Shown piece after piece: positions 53,441 to 62,359 of a stretch of 64,000 nucleotides of DNA. A program made the translations under genes and the position numbers. The notes beneath the pieces are model-generated. The model did no database searches. It was not told where the DNA came from and worked only from the letters and a program-made list of their open reading frames with translations. Each line of letters begins with the position of its first letter. The stretch's first letter is position 1. Where the stretch lies: positions 656,501 through 720,500 of the forward strand of contig NZ_CP096147.1 of the NCBI RefSeq assembly GCF_026016445.1. Reading direction: 5' to 3'. Source of the DNA: Cognatishimia activa. Lineage in GTDB: Bacteria; Pseudomonadota; Alphaproteobacteria; Rhodobacterales; Rhodobacteraceae.

Positions 53441-54834
53441 CGGATAAAGGCGCAGAGCCGCAGTCAGTTGGACGTGTGAAAACGCTTTTGCACGGGCAGG
53501 GGCTGGCGGCGAAAGCCATGCGCGGGGGCGCGTTGACCATTCTGGGGTTTGGCGGCAGCCAGGCGCTGCGCTTTGCCTCAAACTTAATCCTCACCCGTAT
53601 CCTGTTTCCTGAAGCCTTTGGCGTCATGGCGCTTGTCTACGTGTTCATGCAGGGGCTGAATAACTTTTCGGATGTCGGGATCACCCCGGCAATTATGCGA
53701 AGCAAGCGCGGAGATGATCCGGATTTTCTGAACACAGCTTGGACAATGCAGATCATCAGAGGCTTCACGCTCTGGATGGTGACATTCATCATCGCAGCGC
53801 CCGCTGCGCAGTTCTTCAATGCTTCGCTGCTTGAGCAGATTTTGCCGGTCATTGGCGTGACCCTGTTTATTTCAGGCTTCAATCCTACTCGGCTTGATAC
53901 AGCCAACCGACACCTGAATTTTGGCCGCATCACCGTCATTGAGCTGATCGCACAGATCATTGCTCTGATCGTCGCGATTGTTGCAGCAATCATTCTTGAA
54001 AGCGTTTGGGCGTTTGTGATCAGCGGTATAGTGGGTTCTTTTGTTCATCTCATCTTGCTGACGTTTTTTCTGCCGGGGGAGCACAACAAGTTCCGCTGGG
54101 AGAGGGAATCCTCTAAGGAGCTGATTAATTTCGGAAAATGGGTCTTCTTGAGCACGGCCGCAGGGTTCTTTATCAGCCAGGGGGATAAGATCATCCTCGG
54201 TAAATACCTGTCGATCAGCACGCTCGGAATTTACAATATCGGCTTCTTCCTTGCGGGCTTCCCGCTGCTTCTGGGCGGCACTGTGACGCGCCGCATATTG
54301 ATCCCGCTCTACCGCGAACGTCCGCCAAAGGAGTCTCGTGAGAACTTCCTGAAACTCAGGAAAATGCGTTTTGCCTTGTCGGCTGCTCTATTGGGGGCAT
54401 TGGGTGTACTGGCGATGCTGTCGGGTTGGTTGATCGATGTGCTTTATGATCCGCGCTACATCGCAGCAGGGGGCATTCTGCTGCTCGTCACCTTTGCCCA
54501 ACTCCCTTCACTGATTGTGTTGACCTATGATCAGGCCGCTCTGGCTTCAGGGGACTCCAAACGGTTTTTCGTCTTAGCTTTTGCAAGAATGATTTTCTTG
54601 ATCGCAGGGCTTTGGATTGGCGTTGTGACCTATGGGTTGGCTGGCGCGCTGATTGGGCAAGCCATTGGAATGGTTGCGGTTTATCCTGTTGTGGTCTGGC
54701 TGGCACGACATCAGGGTGCATGGGATCCGCTGCATGATCTGACCTTCGCCATTTTGGGGGCCTCTATTCTTGCCGTCGCTTTTTGGCTAAACTTCGGATT
54801 TGTCACAGAAATACTCGCCTTGAATTCGCCTTGA
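53437..54834 (+). CDS. Wzx-type lipopolysaccharide/oligosaccharide flippase
   Basis: A 465-residue MOP-superfamily transporter with about 12-14 helices: GGALTILGFGGSQALRFASNLILTRILFPEAFG at the start, then STAAGFFISQGDKIILGKYLSISTLGIYNIG. It would move lipid-linked glycans, or here possibly a glycosylated lipopeptide or polyketide, across the inner membrane. The ATG overlaps the upstream GT2 stop (ATGA), a sign of translational coupling. The PKS gene follows after 97 bp. Confidence 0.9.
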   Translation: MTDKGAEPQSVGRVKTLLHGQGLAAKAMRGGALTILGFGGSQALRFASNLILTRILFPEAFGVMALVYVFMQGLNNFSDVGITPAIMRSKRGDDPDFLNTAWTMQIIRGFTLWMVTFIIAAPAAQFFNASLLEQILPVIGVTLFISGFNPTRLDTANRHLNFGRITVIELIAQIIALIVAIVAAIILESVWAFVISGIVGSFVHLILLTFFLPGEHNKFRWERESSKELINFGKWVFLSTAAGFFISQGDKIILGKYLSISTLGIYNIGFFLAGFPLLLGGTVTRRILIPLYRERPPKESRENFLKLRKMRFALSAALLGALGVLAMLSGWLIDVLYDPRYIAAGGILLLVTFAQLPSLIVLTYDQAALASGDSKRFFVLAFARMIFLIAGLWIGVVTYGLAGALIGQAIGMVAVYPVVVWLARHQGAWDPLHDLTFAILGASILAVAFWLNFGFVTEILALNSP

Positions 54835-54931
54835 TCTCACCAAGTTGACGCTTGGTTTGACGGGTACCCAAAACGCCAAGAGTCCCTTGCGCGCGCGCAT
54901 TGGGACCGAGGCTTCGATGATCGAGTGATAC

Positions 54932-57900
54932 ATGGCAGATAAGCAGACGTCCGACTATTGGACTGAAAATGACATTGCGATTGTGGGGATGGCGGCCCAT
55001 TTGCCGGGGTCTGCCACCTTGGATGAGTATTGGCAAAATCTGCGAGACGGGGTGGAGTGTATCTCTCCTCTGACCGAAGAAGAGCTGCTGGATGCGGGTG
55101 AAAGCCCGATGCGCCTGAAGCACAAGAATTACGTGAAATCAGCTGCGCTGCTGAAAGACTTCGAAAAGTTTGATGCGGAGTTCTTTGGGTTGAGCCCGAA
55201 AGAGGCAGCGATTATGGATCCGCAGCATCGCCAGTTCCTCGAAGTGAGTTGGGAAGCGCTTGAAAACGCGAACCACGTTCCGGAAAACTTCAAGGGACCT
55301 ATCGGGGTTTTTGGCGGCTGCGGCATGGGCAGCTATTTCTATTTCAACATCTGTTCCAATCGTGATCTGGTCGACAACACCGGTATGTTCCTGCTCCGCC
55401 ACACAGGCAACGACAAGGACTTCCTGTCTACACGTCTGAGCCACATTCTCGATCTTAAAGGGCCGAGCCTTTCGGTGCAGACAGCCTGTTCCACCTCATT
55501 GGTGGCGGCACATTACGCCTGCCAGTCTTTGCTCAATGGCGAATGCGATATGGCGCTGGCAGGTGGTGTCACAATCGAGCTCCCCCACAAACGTGGCTAC
55601 ATTTTTGAAGATGGCGAGATCCTATCTCCTGACGGGCATTGCCATGCCTTTGATCACCGTGCGCAGGGAACTGTCTTTGGTAGCGGGGCAGGCGTGGTGG
55701 TCTTGCGGCGCATATCTGATGCGATTGCAGACGGAGATCATATTTGGGCCGTCATTCGTGGCTCTGCCGTGAACAACGATGGCTCTGACAAAGCTGGCTA
55801 TCTGGCACCTTCTGTCGATGGGCAAGCAAATGCCATCGCAGATGCACTCGCGATGGCGGATGTGCCAGCGGATACAGTCGACTATGTCGAGTGTCATGGC
55901 ACTGGGACTTACCTAGGCGATCCAATTGAGATCGCGGCGCTCACTGAAGCCTTCCGAGAAACCACGGACGAAAACGGTTATTGTCGCGTTGGATCGGTGA
56001 AAACCAATATTGGGCACCTCGATACCGCAGCCGGGGCCGCCAGCCTGATTAAGGCGGCCATGTCGCTGAAGAATAAGCAACTGCCCCCAAGCTTGGGTTT
56101 TGAAAAGCCTAACCCAGCTATTGATTTTGAAACCAGCCCATTTCGCGTGAATGACGCGCTCAATGACTGGACATCTCACAAGGGACCGCGTCGTGCCGGG
56201 GTCAATTCCCTTGGCGTTGGAGGCACCAACGCGCATGTGGTCATAGAAGAGGCGCAGGCGCGTCCGGCATCAGAAGAGTCAGATTGGCCCTTCCAGCTTC
56301 TCACAATTTCTGGCCGCAGCAATAAGGCGCTCGATGCCAATGCGGCAGCTTTGGCCGCGCATCTGCGTACACATCCAGAACAAAACCTCGCGGACATCGC
56401 CTACACCCTGCAAAAAGGGCGTCGTGCCTTTGAAAAGCGGCGTGTGCTTGTGGCCTCAACTCACGAAGAGGCTGCTGAGCTTTTGGAAAGGAAGGACCAG
56501 CGCCGCGTCTTCAGCCACTCTGCGGAAACATCTGTGCCAGAGCTTGTTTTCATGTTCCCCGGAGGCGGCGCACAGCATGTAAACATGGGTCATGACCTCT
56601 ATGAGACCGAACCAGTCTTCCAAGAGTGGATGGACAAGGGCCTCGCGATCCTGAGTGAAAAATCCGACATGGATGCGCGCGGTATTTGGCTGGCGGAAGG
56701 CATGTCCAAAGACGCGGCAGAAACGGAACTGCGTCGCCCTTCGGTGCAACTGCCTCTGATCATGATCGTTGAATATGCGCTCGCGAAACTCTGGCAGAGC
56801 TGGGGGGTTGACCCTGCGGTTTTGGTCGGTCACTCGATGGGTGAGAATACTGCCGCTTGCTTGGCAGGTGTGATGTCGTTTGAAGACTGCATCGGGCTCG
56901 TGCTGCTGCGTGGCCAACTGTTTGAAACGGTGCCTAAAGGCGGGATGCTTTCAGTTTCCCTATCCCGCGGCGACCTTGAGCCTTTCATGGGGAAAGACCT
57001 TGATATCGCAGGGGAAAACGCCGCTGAGCTGACTGTTGTCTCAGGCCCAGATGTGGCCTTGGAAGCGCTTCAGGAAGAACTTGCTAAGAATGACATAGAA
57101 GCTCAAAGAATTCCGATCGATATCGCCGCGCATTCGCGGATGCTGGAGCCGATACTGGTCCAATTTGGTGACTATCTCAAAAGTATTGAGCTTAACGCAC
57201 CGCAAGTCCCCATTGTGTCTAATCGCACCGGACAGGTGCTAACCAATCAAGAAGCAACTGACCCAGACTATTGGGTGCAGCATCTGCGCGGAACGGTTCG
57301 CTTTGTCGATTGTATCAGCGAGCTGACGCAAGTTCCGGGCCGCGTGTTCCTTGAGGTCGGTCCCGGCAAGGCATTGAGCGCCTTGGCCGGTATGCACCCA
57401 TCGGTTGGGCAGGGCAAAGCCATCTCATCGCTGCGCCACCCAGATCATGAGATCGAAGATGACCTTTATTTCATGAGCGTGCTTGGGCGTCTTTGGGCGA
57501 ATGGCGCGCAGTTTGACTGGTCCCAAATTTGGGGAGAGGCACGCCGCAACAAGGTGATTTTGCCGAGTTATCAGTTCCAACGCGCGTCTTATTTCATTGA
57601 GCCTGACAATCGTCATGTTCCCGCCGCCGCAGAGGTCATGCGCAACGAAAATATGTCTGAATGGGGTTTCCGCCCTGTCTGGACACCAAAGTTCGCAGAA
57701 TACGACGTTGATGTGCTGGATGACCTAACGTTGGCCGATCCACAGTCGTGGCTCATTTTTGTCGATGAGGGCGGTCTGGGGGCCGACATTGCGCGTACCC
57801 TGAGAGAGGCCGGCCATTCTGTTGTCGAGGTGACGACTGGTGATGCCTTTGGGAAGAAATCTGATACGCAATACGTGCTCTCGCCCGAACGCGGCCGGGA

Positions 57901-60900
57901 AGGGTACGATCAGCTGCTAAAAGAGCTCATCGCCCACGGTCAGGCCCCAAATCGCATCCTGCATATGTGGCTTCTGACCTCGCAAGAGACCTTCCGGCCG
58001 GGCAGCAGCTTTTTCCATCGCAATCTTGAGCAAGGCTTCCATTCGTTGATGTTCCTTGGCCAGGCGATCATCGATGAAAATCTGGCGCAGCCTGTACAAC
58101 TGACATGCGTCACGAATGGGGCGGCGTCGGTTGGCAAAAACGCGTTGACCTATCCTGAAAAAGCAACCGTTCGTGGCCCGTTGGGTGTCATCCCACGCGA
58201 AGTACCAGGAATGACCTGCGCCAGCATTGATGTGGAATTGGCGGAGGGGCTTACAGGCCAACTGCTTGAAGATCTCATCGCTGATCCGCGGTCCTTTCAA
58301 GCAGCATACCGCGATGGAAAACGGTTTGAACTCAGCCATAAACAAACCAGCGTAGGTGAAAGCTCTTTAGCGCAGTGGGAGAAGGGGAAAACCTATCTCA
58401 TCACCGGTGGCTTTGGTGGAATTGGCGTCACTGTCGCAGGCGAGATGCTTGAAGCCGGGGCAAATGTTGCTCTGCTCAACCGTTCTGAGCTGCCAGATCG
58501 CAGTGAATGGCTTAAGATCGCAAGCTTCCGAGGGAAATCAGACAAGACAGCGCGTACAATCCGCACGTTACAGCAGCTCGAACAATTGCCCGGACAGGTC
58601 CGCGTCGTGGTTGGTGATGTCTGCAACATTGTTGAGATGCGCGCTGCTATTGAAGAGGTCAAAGAACACTTTGGACAAATCCACGGTGTGATCCACGCAG
58701 CTGGCGCCATTGACGACGCGCCATTGTTGGCAAAAACCACTGCGCAGGTGGAGGATGTCTTAGCGCCTAAGGTGCACGGTACCATGGTGTTGGATCAACT
58801 TTTTGCCGATGGCGAATTAGAGTTTCTGACGCTCTTCTCCTCGACCTCCACAGTTCTCACACCTGCAGGGCAGGTTGACTATGTGGCGGCCAATACGTTC
58901 CTGAACGCCTATGCGGAAAGTCGGAAATCTGATCAGACCCAGGTGACAGCCGTCAACTGGGGCATCTGGGCGGATGTGGGCATGGCAGCTGACAGTATTG
59001 CTGACAGGTCTGGCGAAACGGAAGAGATCATGCACCGCCCGATCGAAGCGGAGACACTTCAGAACCTGCAGGTGCTGCACGATGGAACTTTGATGTTTGA
59101 GGCCGAAGTTTCCACCGAAACCTGTTGGATGCTGGATCAGCACCGCACGGCACAGGGTGAGGCGATTTTCCCGGGCACAGGCTATTTGGCGTTACTTGCT
59201 GAAGCGATGCAGGTGCTTGATGAAACCGCCGCCTATGAGGTGCGAGAGCTTACTTTCCTGCGTGCATTGCATGTTGAGGATGGTGCAGCACGGAAACTGC
59301 AACTTCGCTTGACCCCTGATGAGTTGGGGTATGCCTTTGAGCTGCTCTCTGACTATCAGGACGCTTTTGTGCGCCATGCCGAAGGGCGGGTTTCTATGGT
59401 GTCACTGCCAAAAGCGAAGGCTTTTGATCTGCCGGTCATCACTGCCCGTTGTCCGAACATCGAAGTGGCCAATGATGATGGTCACCTCACCAGCCCGCAA
59501 GAGGCGCATCTGAATTTCGGGAAACACTGGAATGTCCTGCGCAAAGCTGCGCTGGGTGATGGAGAAGGTCTGGCGCAACTTTCGATCTCTGACGCGTTGC
59601 GCGAGGAGGCAAGTGGAATGGCCCTGCATCCAGGTCTGCTGGATTTAGGGACCGGTTGGGCGATGAATCTAATTGAAGGTTACTCTGCAGAAAACCTTTG
59701 GGTGCCAGTAGGTTACGGTGCATTGCGCCATTATGGTGAGCTCCCAAGTCAAGTGACCAGCTGGGTCACACTAAGCGATGGTTCTTCGAAAGAAAACAGC
59801 GCGCGATTTGATGTCGTTTTGGCCGATACAAGTGGCAACGTTTGCGTTGAAGTTGATGGTCTGACTATTCGCCGGCTGGAAGGTGAATTCACAGCTAAAA
59901 ATCTGCCGCGCCCTACAGCATCAGAGTTGGTGCGCGACGATGCAGAGCAAGCGCCTCAGCTCTCGGCAAACGAACAGCGCCTGCAACACAACCTTTCTCA
60001 GGGTATCCCTGCCGTGCAAGGCTCCGAGGCGTTGCGTCGTGCCCTTGGGACCGGGCTCAGCAATATTATTGTCAGCTCGCTTGATCTGGATGCGTTGAAA
60101 TCGCAAATCGATGCGCAAGCGCTTGATGTAGAAGAGGAAAGTCAAGGTTTCGAACGCCCTGATCTGGACAATGACTTTGTTGCGCCTCGCAATGATGTTG
60201 AGAGAACGCTAACCGGGTTCTGGCAAGACCTGCTTGGGATCGAAGAGGTCGGTGTACAGGACAATTTCTTTGATCTGGGTGGCCATTCGCTGATCGCTGT
60301 GCGGCTCTTTGCGATGGTCAAAAAGGCCTATAGGACAGAGTTCCCGATCTCGATCTTGTTTGAAGCGCCGACAATTGAGCAATGCGCGGCTCTGATCATT
60401 GAACGGATTGGTGATCAGACTGGTGAAGACACATCGGAAGCCAAGCCCGAAACCATCGCACCAGAACGACGCTATACGCACATTGTTCCAATGCATCAGG
60501 CAGGCAATAGTGAAAAGGCTCCGTTCTTCTTGGTGGCGGGTATGTATGGCAATGTTCTGAACCTGCGCCATCTAGCTCATCTGATTGGTGCGGATCGGCC
60601 GTTCTATGGCCTGCAAGCACGCGGTCTGTTTGGTGACGCTGAGCCACACGACGACATCGCGGAAGCAGCGCGTGATTACCTTGTGGAACTGCGTCAGGTG
60701 CAGCCGCATGGCCCCTATATGCTGGGCGGTTTCTCTGGCGGTGGCCTGACAGCCTATGAAATGGCGCGCCAGCTGAAAGAGCAGGGCGAAGAGGTCTCTT
60801 TGGTTGTCATGTTGGACACACCCTTGCCAGTGCGTCGTGCGCTTAGCACCCAAGATCGCATTAAAATTCAATGGCTTGAGTTAAGGAAAGGCGGTCTGGG

Positions 60901-61327
60901 TTATCTCTATCGGTGGGCGAAGAACCGCATTCTTTGGGAGTTTGCAAAACGGCGACAGCCTGAAGCCACCGAAGAAGACGGCGGTCAATTTCACAATGCT
61001 GAGATTGAAGCGGCCTTCTATCGTGCCTTGCCCAAATATCAGGTGCATCATTGGGACGGGCGTGTCGCACTCTATCGACCGCCATTGGTTGGCAAATGGC
61101 AAGTGAGCGAAGATCGCTGGGTTAACTCTGAACGGACATATGTTCTGCCCGACAATGACTGGGGGCAGCATGTGCCTGATCTGCATGTCACCGAAGTGCC
61201 TGGGGATCATGACAGTATGGTTCTTGAACCCAATGTGCGCGTGCTGGCGACCCACATCCGCAAGGAAATCGAACGTGCAGAGCGCGGCAAAGCCGTGATC
61301 CTACCATTCCGACGGGCCGCGGAGTAA
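54932..61327 (+). CDS. type I polyketide synthase, KS-AT-KR-DH-ACP-TE
   Basis: A 2131-residue megasynthase. KS (about 10-440) has Cys186 (TACSTS) and histidines in ECHGTGT and NIGHLD. AT (about 535-860) has Ser635 in GHSMGE and the specificity-region AAHS. KR (about 1150-1345) has GGFGGIG and Tyr1317 (DYVAAN). The hot-dog DH-like region (about 1380-1640) has His1404 (HRTAQGEAIFPG) and Asp1571 (HPGLLD). ACP Ser1786 (LGGHSL) and TE Ser1935 (GGFSGGG) with His2093 follow. The DH lies after the KR, opposite to the usual order, and its HxxxG motif has one extra residue. All active sites seem present. The product is unknown. Confidence 0.93.
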   Translation: MADKQTSDYWTENDIAIVGMAAHLPGSATLDEYWQNLRDGVECISPLTEEELLDAGESPMRLKHKNYVKSAALLKDFEKFDAEFFGLSPKEAAIMDPQHRQFLEVSWEALENANHVPENFKGPIGVFGGCGMGSYFYFNICSNRDLVDNTGMFLLRHTGNDKDFLSTRLSHILDLKGPSLSVQTACSTSLVAAHYACQSLLNGECDMALAGGVTIELPHKRGYIFEDGEILSPDGHCHAFDHRAQGTVFGSGAGVVVLRRISDAIADGDHIWAVIRGSAVNNDGSDKAGYLAPSVDGQANAIADALAMADVPADTVDYVECHGTGTYLGDPIEIAALTEAFRETTDENGYCRVGSVKTNIGHLDTAAGAASLIKAAMSLKNKQLPPSLGFEKPNPAIDFETSPFRVNDALNDWTSHKGPRRAGVNSLGVGGTNAHVVIEEAQARPASEESDWPFQLLTISGRSNKALDANAAALAAHLRTHPEQNLADIAYTLQKGRRAFEKRRVLVASTHEEAAELLERKDQRRVFSHSAETSVPELVFMFPGGGAQHVNMGHDLYETEPVFQEWMDKGLAILSEKSDMDARGIWLAEGMSKDAAETELRRPSVQLPLIMIVEYALAKLWQSWGVDPAVLVGHSMGENTAACLAGVMSFEDCIGLVLLRGQLFETVPKGGMLSVSLSRGDLEPFMGKDLDIAGENAAELTVVSGPDVALEALQEELAKNDIEAQRIPIDIAAHSRMLEPILVQFGDYLKSIELNAPQVPIVSNRTGQVLTNQEATDPDYWVQHLRGTVRFVDCISELTQVPGRVFLEVGPGKALSALAGMHPSVGQGKAISSLRHPDHEIEDDLYFMSVLGRLWANGAQFDWSQIWGEARRNKVILPSYQFQRASYFIEPDNRHVPAAAEVMRNENMSEWGFRPVWTPKFAEYDVDVLDDLTLADPQSWLIFVDEGGLGADIARTLREAGHSVVEVTTGDAFGKKSDTQYVLSPERGREGYDQLLKELIAHGQAPNRILHMWLLTSQETFRPGSSFFHRNLEQGFHSLMFLGQAIIDENLAQPVQLTCVTNGAASVGKNALTYPEKATVRGPLGVIPREVPGMTCASIDVELAEGLTGQLLEDLIADPRSFQAAYRDGKRFELSHKQTSVGESSLAQWEKGKTYLITGGFGGIGVTVAGEMLEAGANVALLNRSELPDRSEWLKIASFRGKSDKTARTIRTLQQLEQLPGQVRVVVGDVCNIVEMRAAIEEVKEHFGQIHGVIHAAGAIDDAPLLAKTTAQVEDVLAPKVHGTMVLDQLFADGELEFLTLFSSTSTVLTPAGQVDYVAANTFLNAYAESRKSDQTQVTAVNWGIWADVGMAADSIADRSGETEEIMHRPIEAETLQNLQVLHDGTLMFEAEVSTETCWMLDQHRTAQGEAIFPGTGYLALLAEAMQVLDETAAYEVRELTFLRALHVEDGAARKLQLRLTPDELGYAFELLSDYQDAFVRHAEGRVSMVSLPKAKAFDLPVITARCPNIEVANDDGHLTSPQEAHLNFGKHWNVLRKAALGDGEGLAQLSISDALREEASGMALHPGLLDLGTGWAMNLIEGYSAENLWVPVGYGALRHYGELPSQVTSWVTLSDGSSKENSARFDVVLADTSGNVCVEVDGLTIRRLEGEFTAKNLPRPTASELVRDDAEQAPQLSANEQRLQHNLSQGIPAVQGSEALRRALGTGLSNIIVSSLDLDALKSQIDAQALDVEEESQGFERPDLDNDFVAPRNDVERTLTGFWQDLLGIEEVGVQDNFFDLGGHSLIAVRLFAMVKKAYRTEFPISILFEAPTIEQCAALIIERIGDQTGEDTSEAKPETIAPERRYTHIVPMHQAGNSEKAPFFLVAGMYGNVLNLRHLAHLIGADRPFYGLQARGLFGDAEPHDDIAEAARDYLVELRQVQPHGPYMLGGFSGGGLTAYEMARQLKEQGEEVSLVVMLDTPLPVRRALSTQDRIKIQWLELRKGGLGYLYRWAKNRILWEFAKRRQPEATEEDGGQFHNAEIEAAFYRALPKYQVHHWDGRVALYRPPLVGKWQVSEDRWVNSERTYVLPDNDWGQHVPDLHVTEVPGDHDSMVLEPNVRVLATHIRKEIERAERGKAVILPFRRAAE

Positions 61328-61330
61328 GGC

Positions 61331-62359
61331 ATGACCGACAAAAGCGTCTTAACAATCATTCTGAACTACAAAACGCCCGACATGACACTGCGTGCGGCAG
61401 AGGCCGCGCTGCGGGAGATGGAAGGCATGCTTGGGCGAATTTTGATTGTCGACAATGACAGCCGTGATGGTTCGTTTGAAAAAATGGCGGAATCGGCTGT
61501 TGCCAAAGGTTGGTCAACGGATCGCATTGAAGTTCTGCAATCGGGTCACAATGGTGGGTTCGGCGCTGGCAATAACTTCGGAGTTTTACATGGCCTAAGG
61601 ACAGGCATTGAAGGTGCTGCCCCAGACTACATTTACATCCAGAACTCTGATGCATTTCCACATGATGGGGCTATTCGAAAGCTCTATAAGCATCTGGAAG
61701 AAAATCCCAAAACCGGGTTCGCAGGGAGTTACATCCACGGTTCAGACGGTGAGCCACATCTTACAGCATTTCGATTTCCCAGCATCGCCGGAGAACTGGA
61801 AGGATCTGCCAAACTTGGCCCGATTTCACGACTGCTTCGGAATTCAATCGTTCCGTTACCAATCCCTTCAGAGACCATTTCGGTCGGATGGACGGCCGGT
61901 GCATCCGTTCTGATCCGCCGAGAAGTGCTGGAAGAAATCGGCCTCTTTGATGAGACATTCTTTCTCTACTTTGAAGAAACCGATCTTTGCCTACGTGCGC
62001 AGCGTGCAGGTTGGTCTGTCGACTATGTTCGTGAGAGCGAAGTGGAGCATATCGGGTCGGTGTCGACAGGTATGAAGACTTGGGAACGCATACCGAAGTT
62101 CTGGCTCGACTCTCGCCTACATTATTTTGTGTCAAACCACGGCGCAGGCTATGCATTTCTCGCGACACTCGCGCATTTGCTTGGCGGCTCGATCGCGCGG
62201 CTGCGTTTTGCGCTGCAAGGTAAATCCATGGGTGAGCCAAAATATTTCCTCATTGATATGGCACAACATGCTTTGAAAGCCGCCCTGACAGGCATGTTGA
62301 AGCGGCCTAGAAAAGTTAATTTTCCTAGGGGTTTATTGCCCTTGGATGGAGCAAAGTGA
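61331..62359 (+). CDS. family 2 glycosyltransferase (rhamnosyltransferase-like)
   Basis: A 342-residue GT2 enzyme: LTIILNYKTPDMTLRAAEAAL, ILIVDNDSRDGS, the metal site IQNSDAFP, and the acceptor/base region GWTAGASVLIRREVLEEIGLFDETFFLYFEETDLCLR. The WbbL/rhamnosyltransferase-like pattern is typical of O-antigen and glycolipid enzymes. It starts three bases after the PKS stop, and its own stop overlaps the NRPS start by one base, so it belongs to the megasynthase operon and probably glycosylates the product or its carrier. Confidence 0.9.
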   Translation: MTDKSVLTIILNYKTPDMTLRAAEAALREMEGMLGRILIVDNDSRDGSFEKMAESAVAKGWSTDRIEVLQSGHNGGFGAGNNFGVLHGLRTGIEGAAPDYIYIQNSDAFPHDGAIRKLYKHLEENPKTGFAGSYIHGSDGEPHLTAFRFPSIAGELEGSAKLGPISRLLRNSIVPLPIPSETISVGWTAGASVLIRREVLEEIGLFDETFFLYFEETDLCLRAQRAGWSVDYVRESEVEHIGSVSTGMKTWERIPKFWLDSRLHYFVSNHGAGYAFLATLAHLLGGSIARLRFALQGKSMGEPKYFLIDMAQHALKAALTGMLKRPRKVNFPRGLLPLDGAK

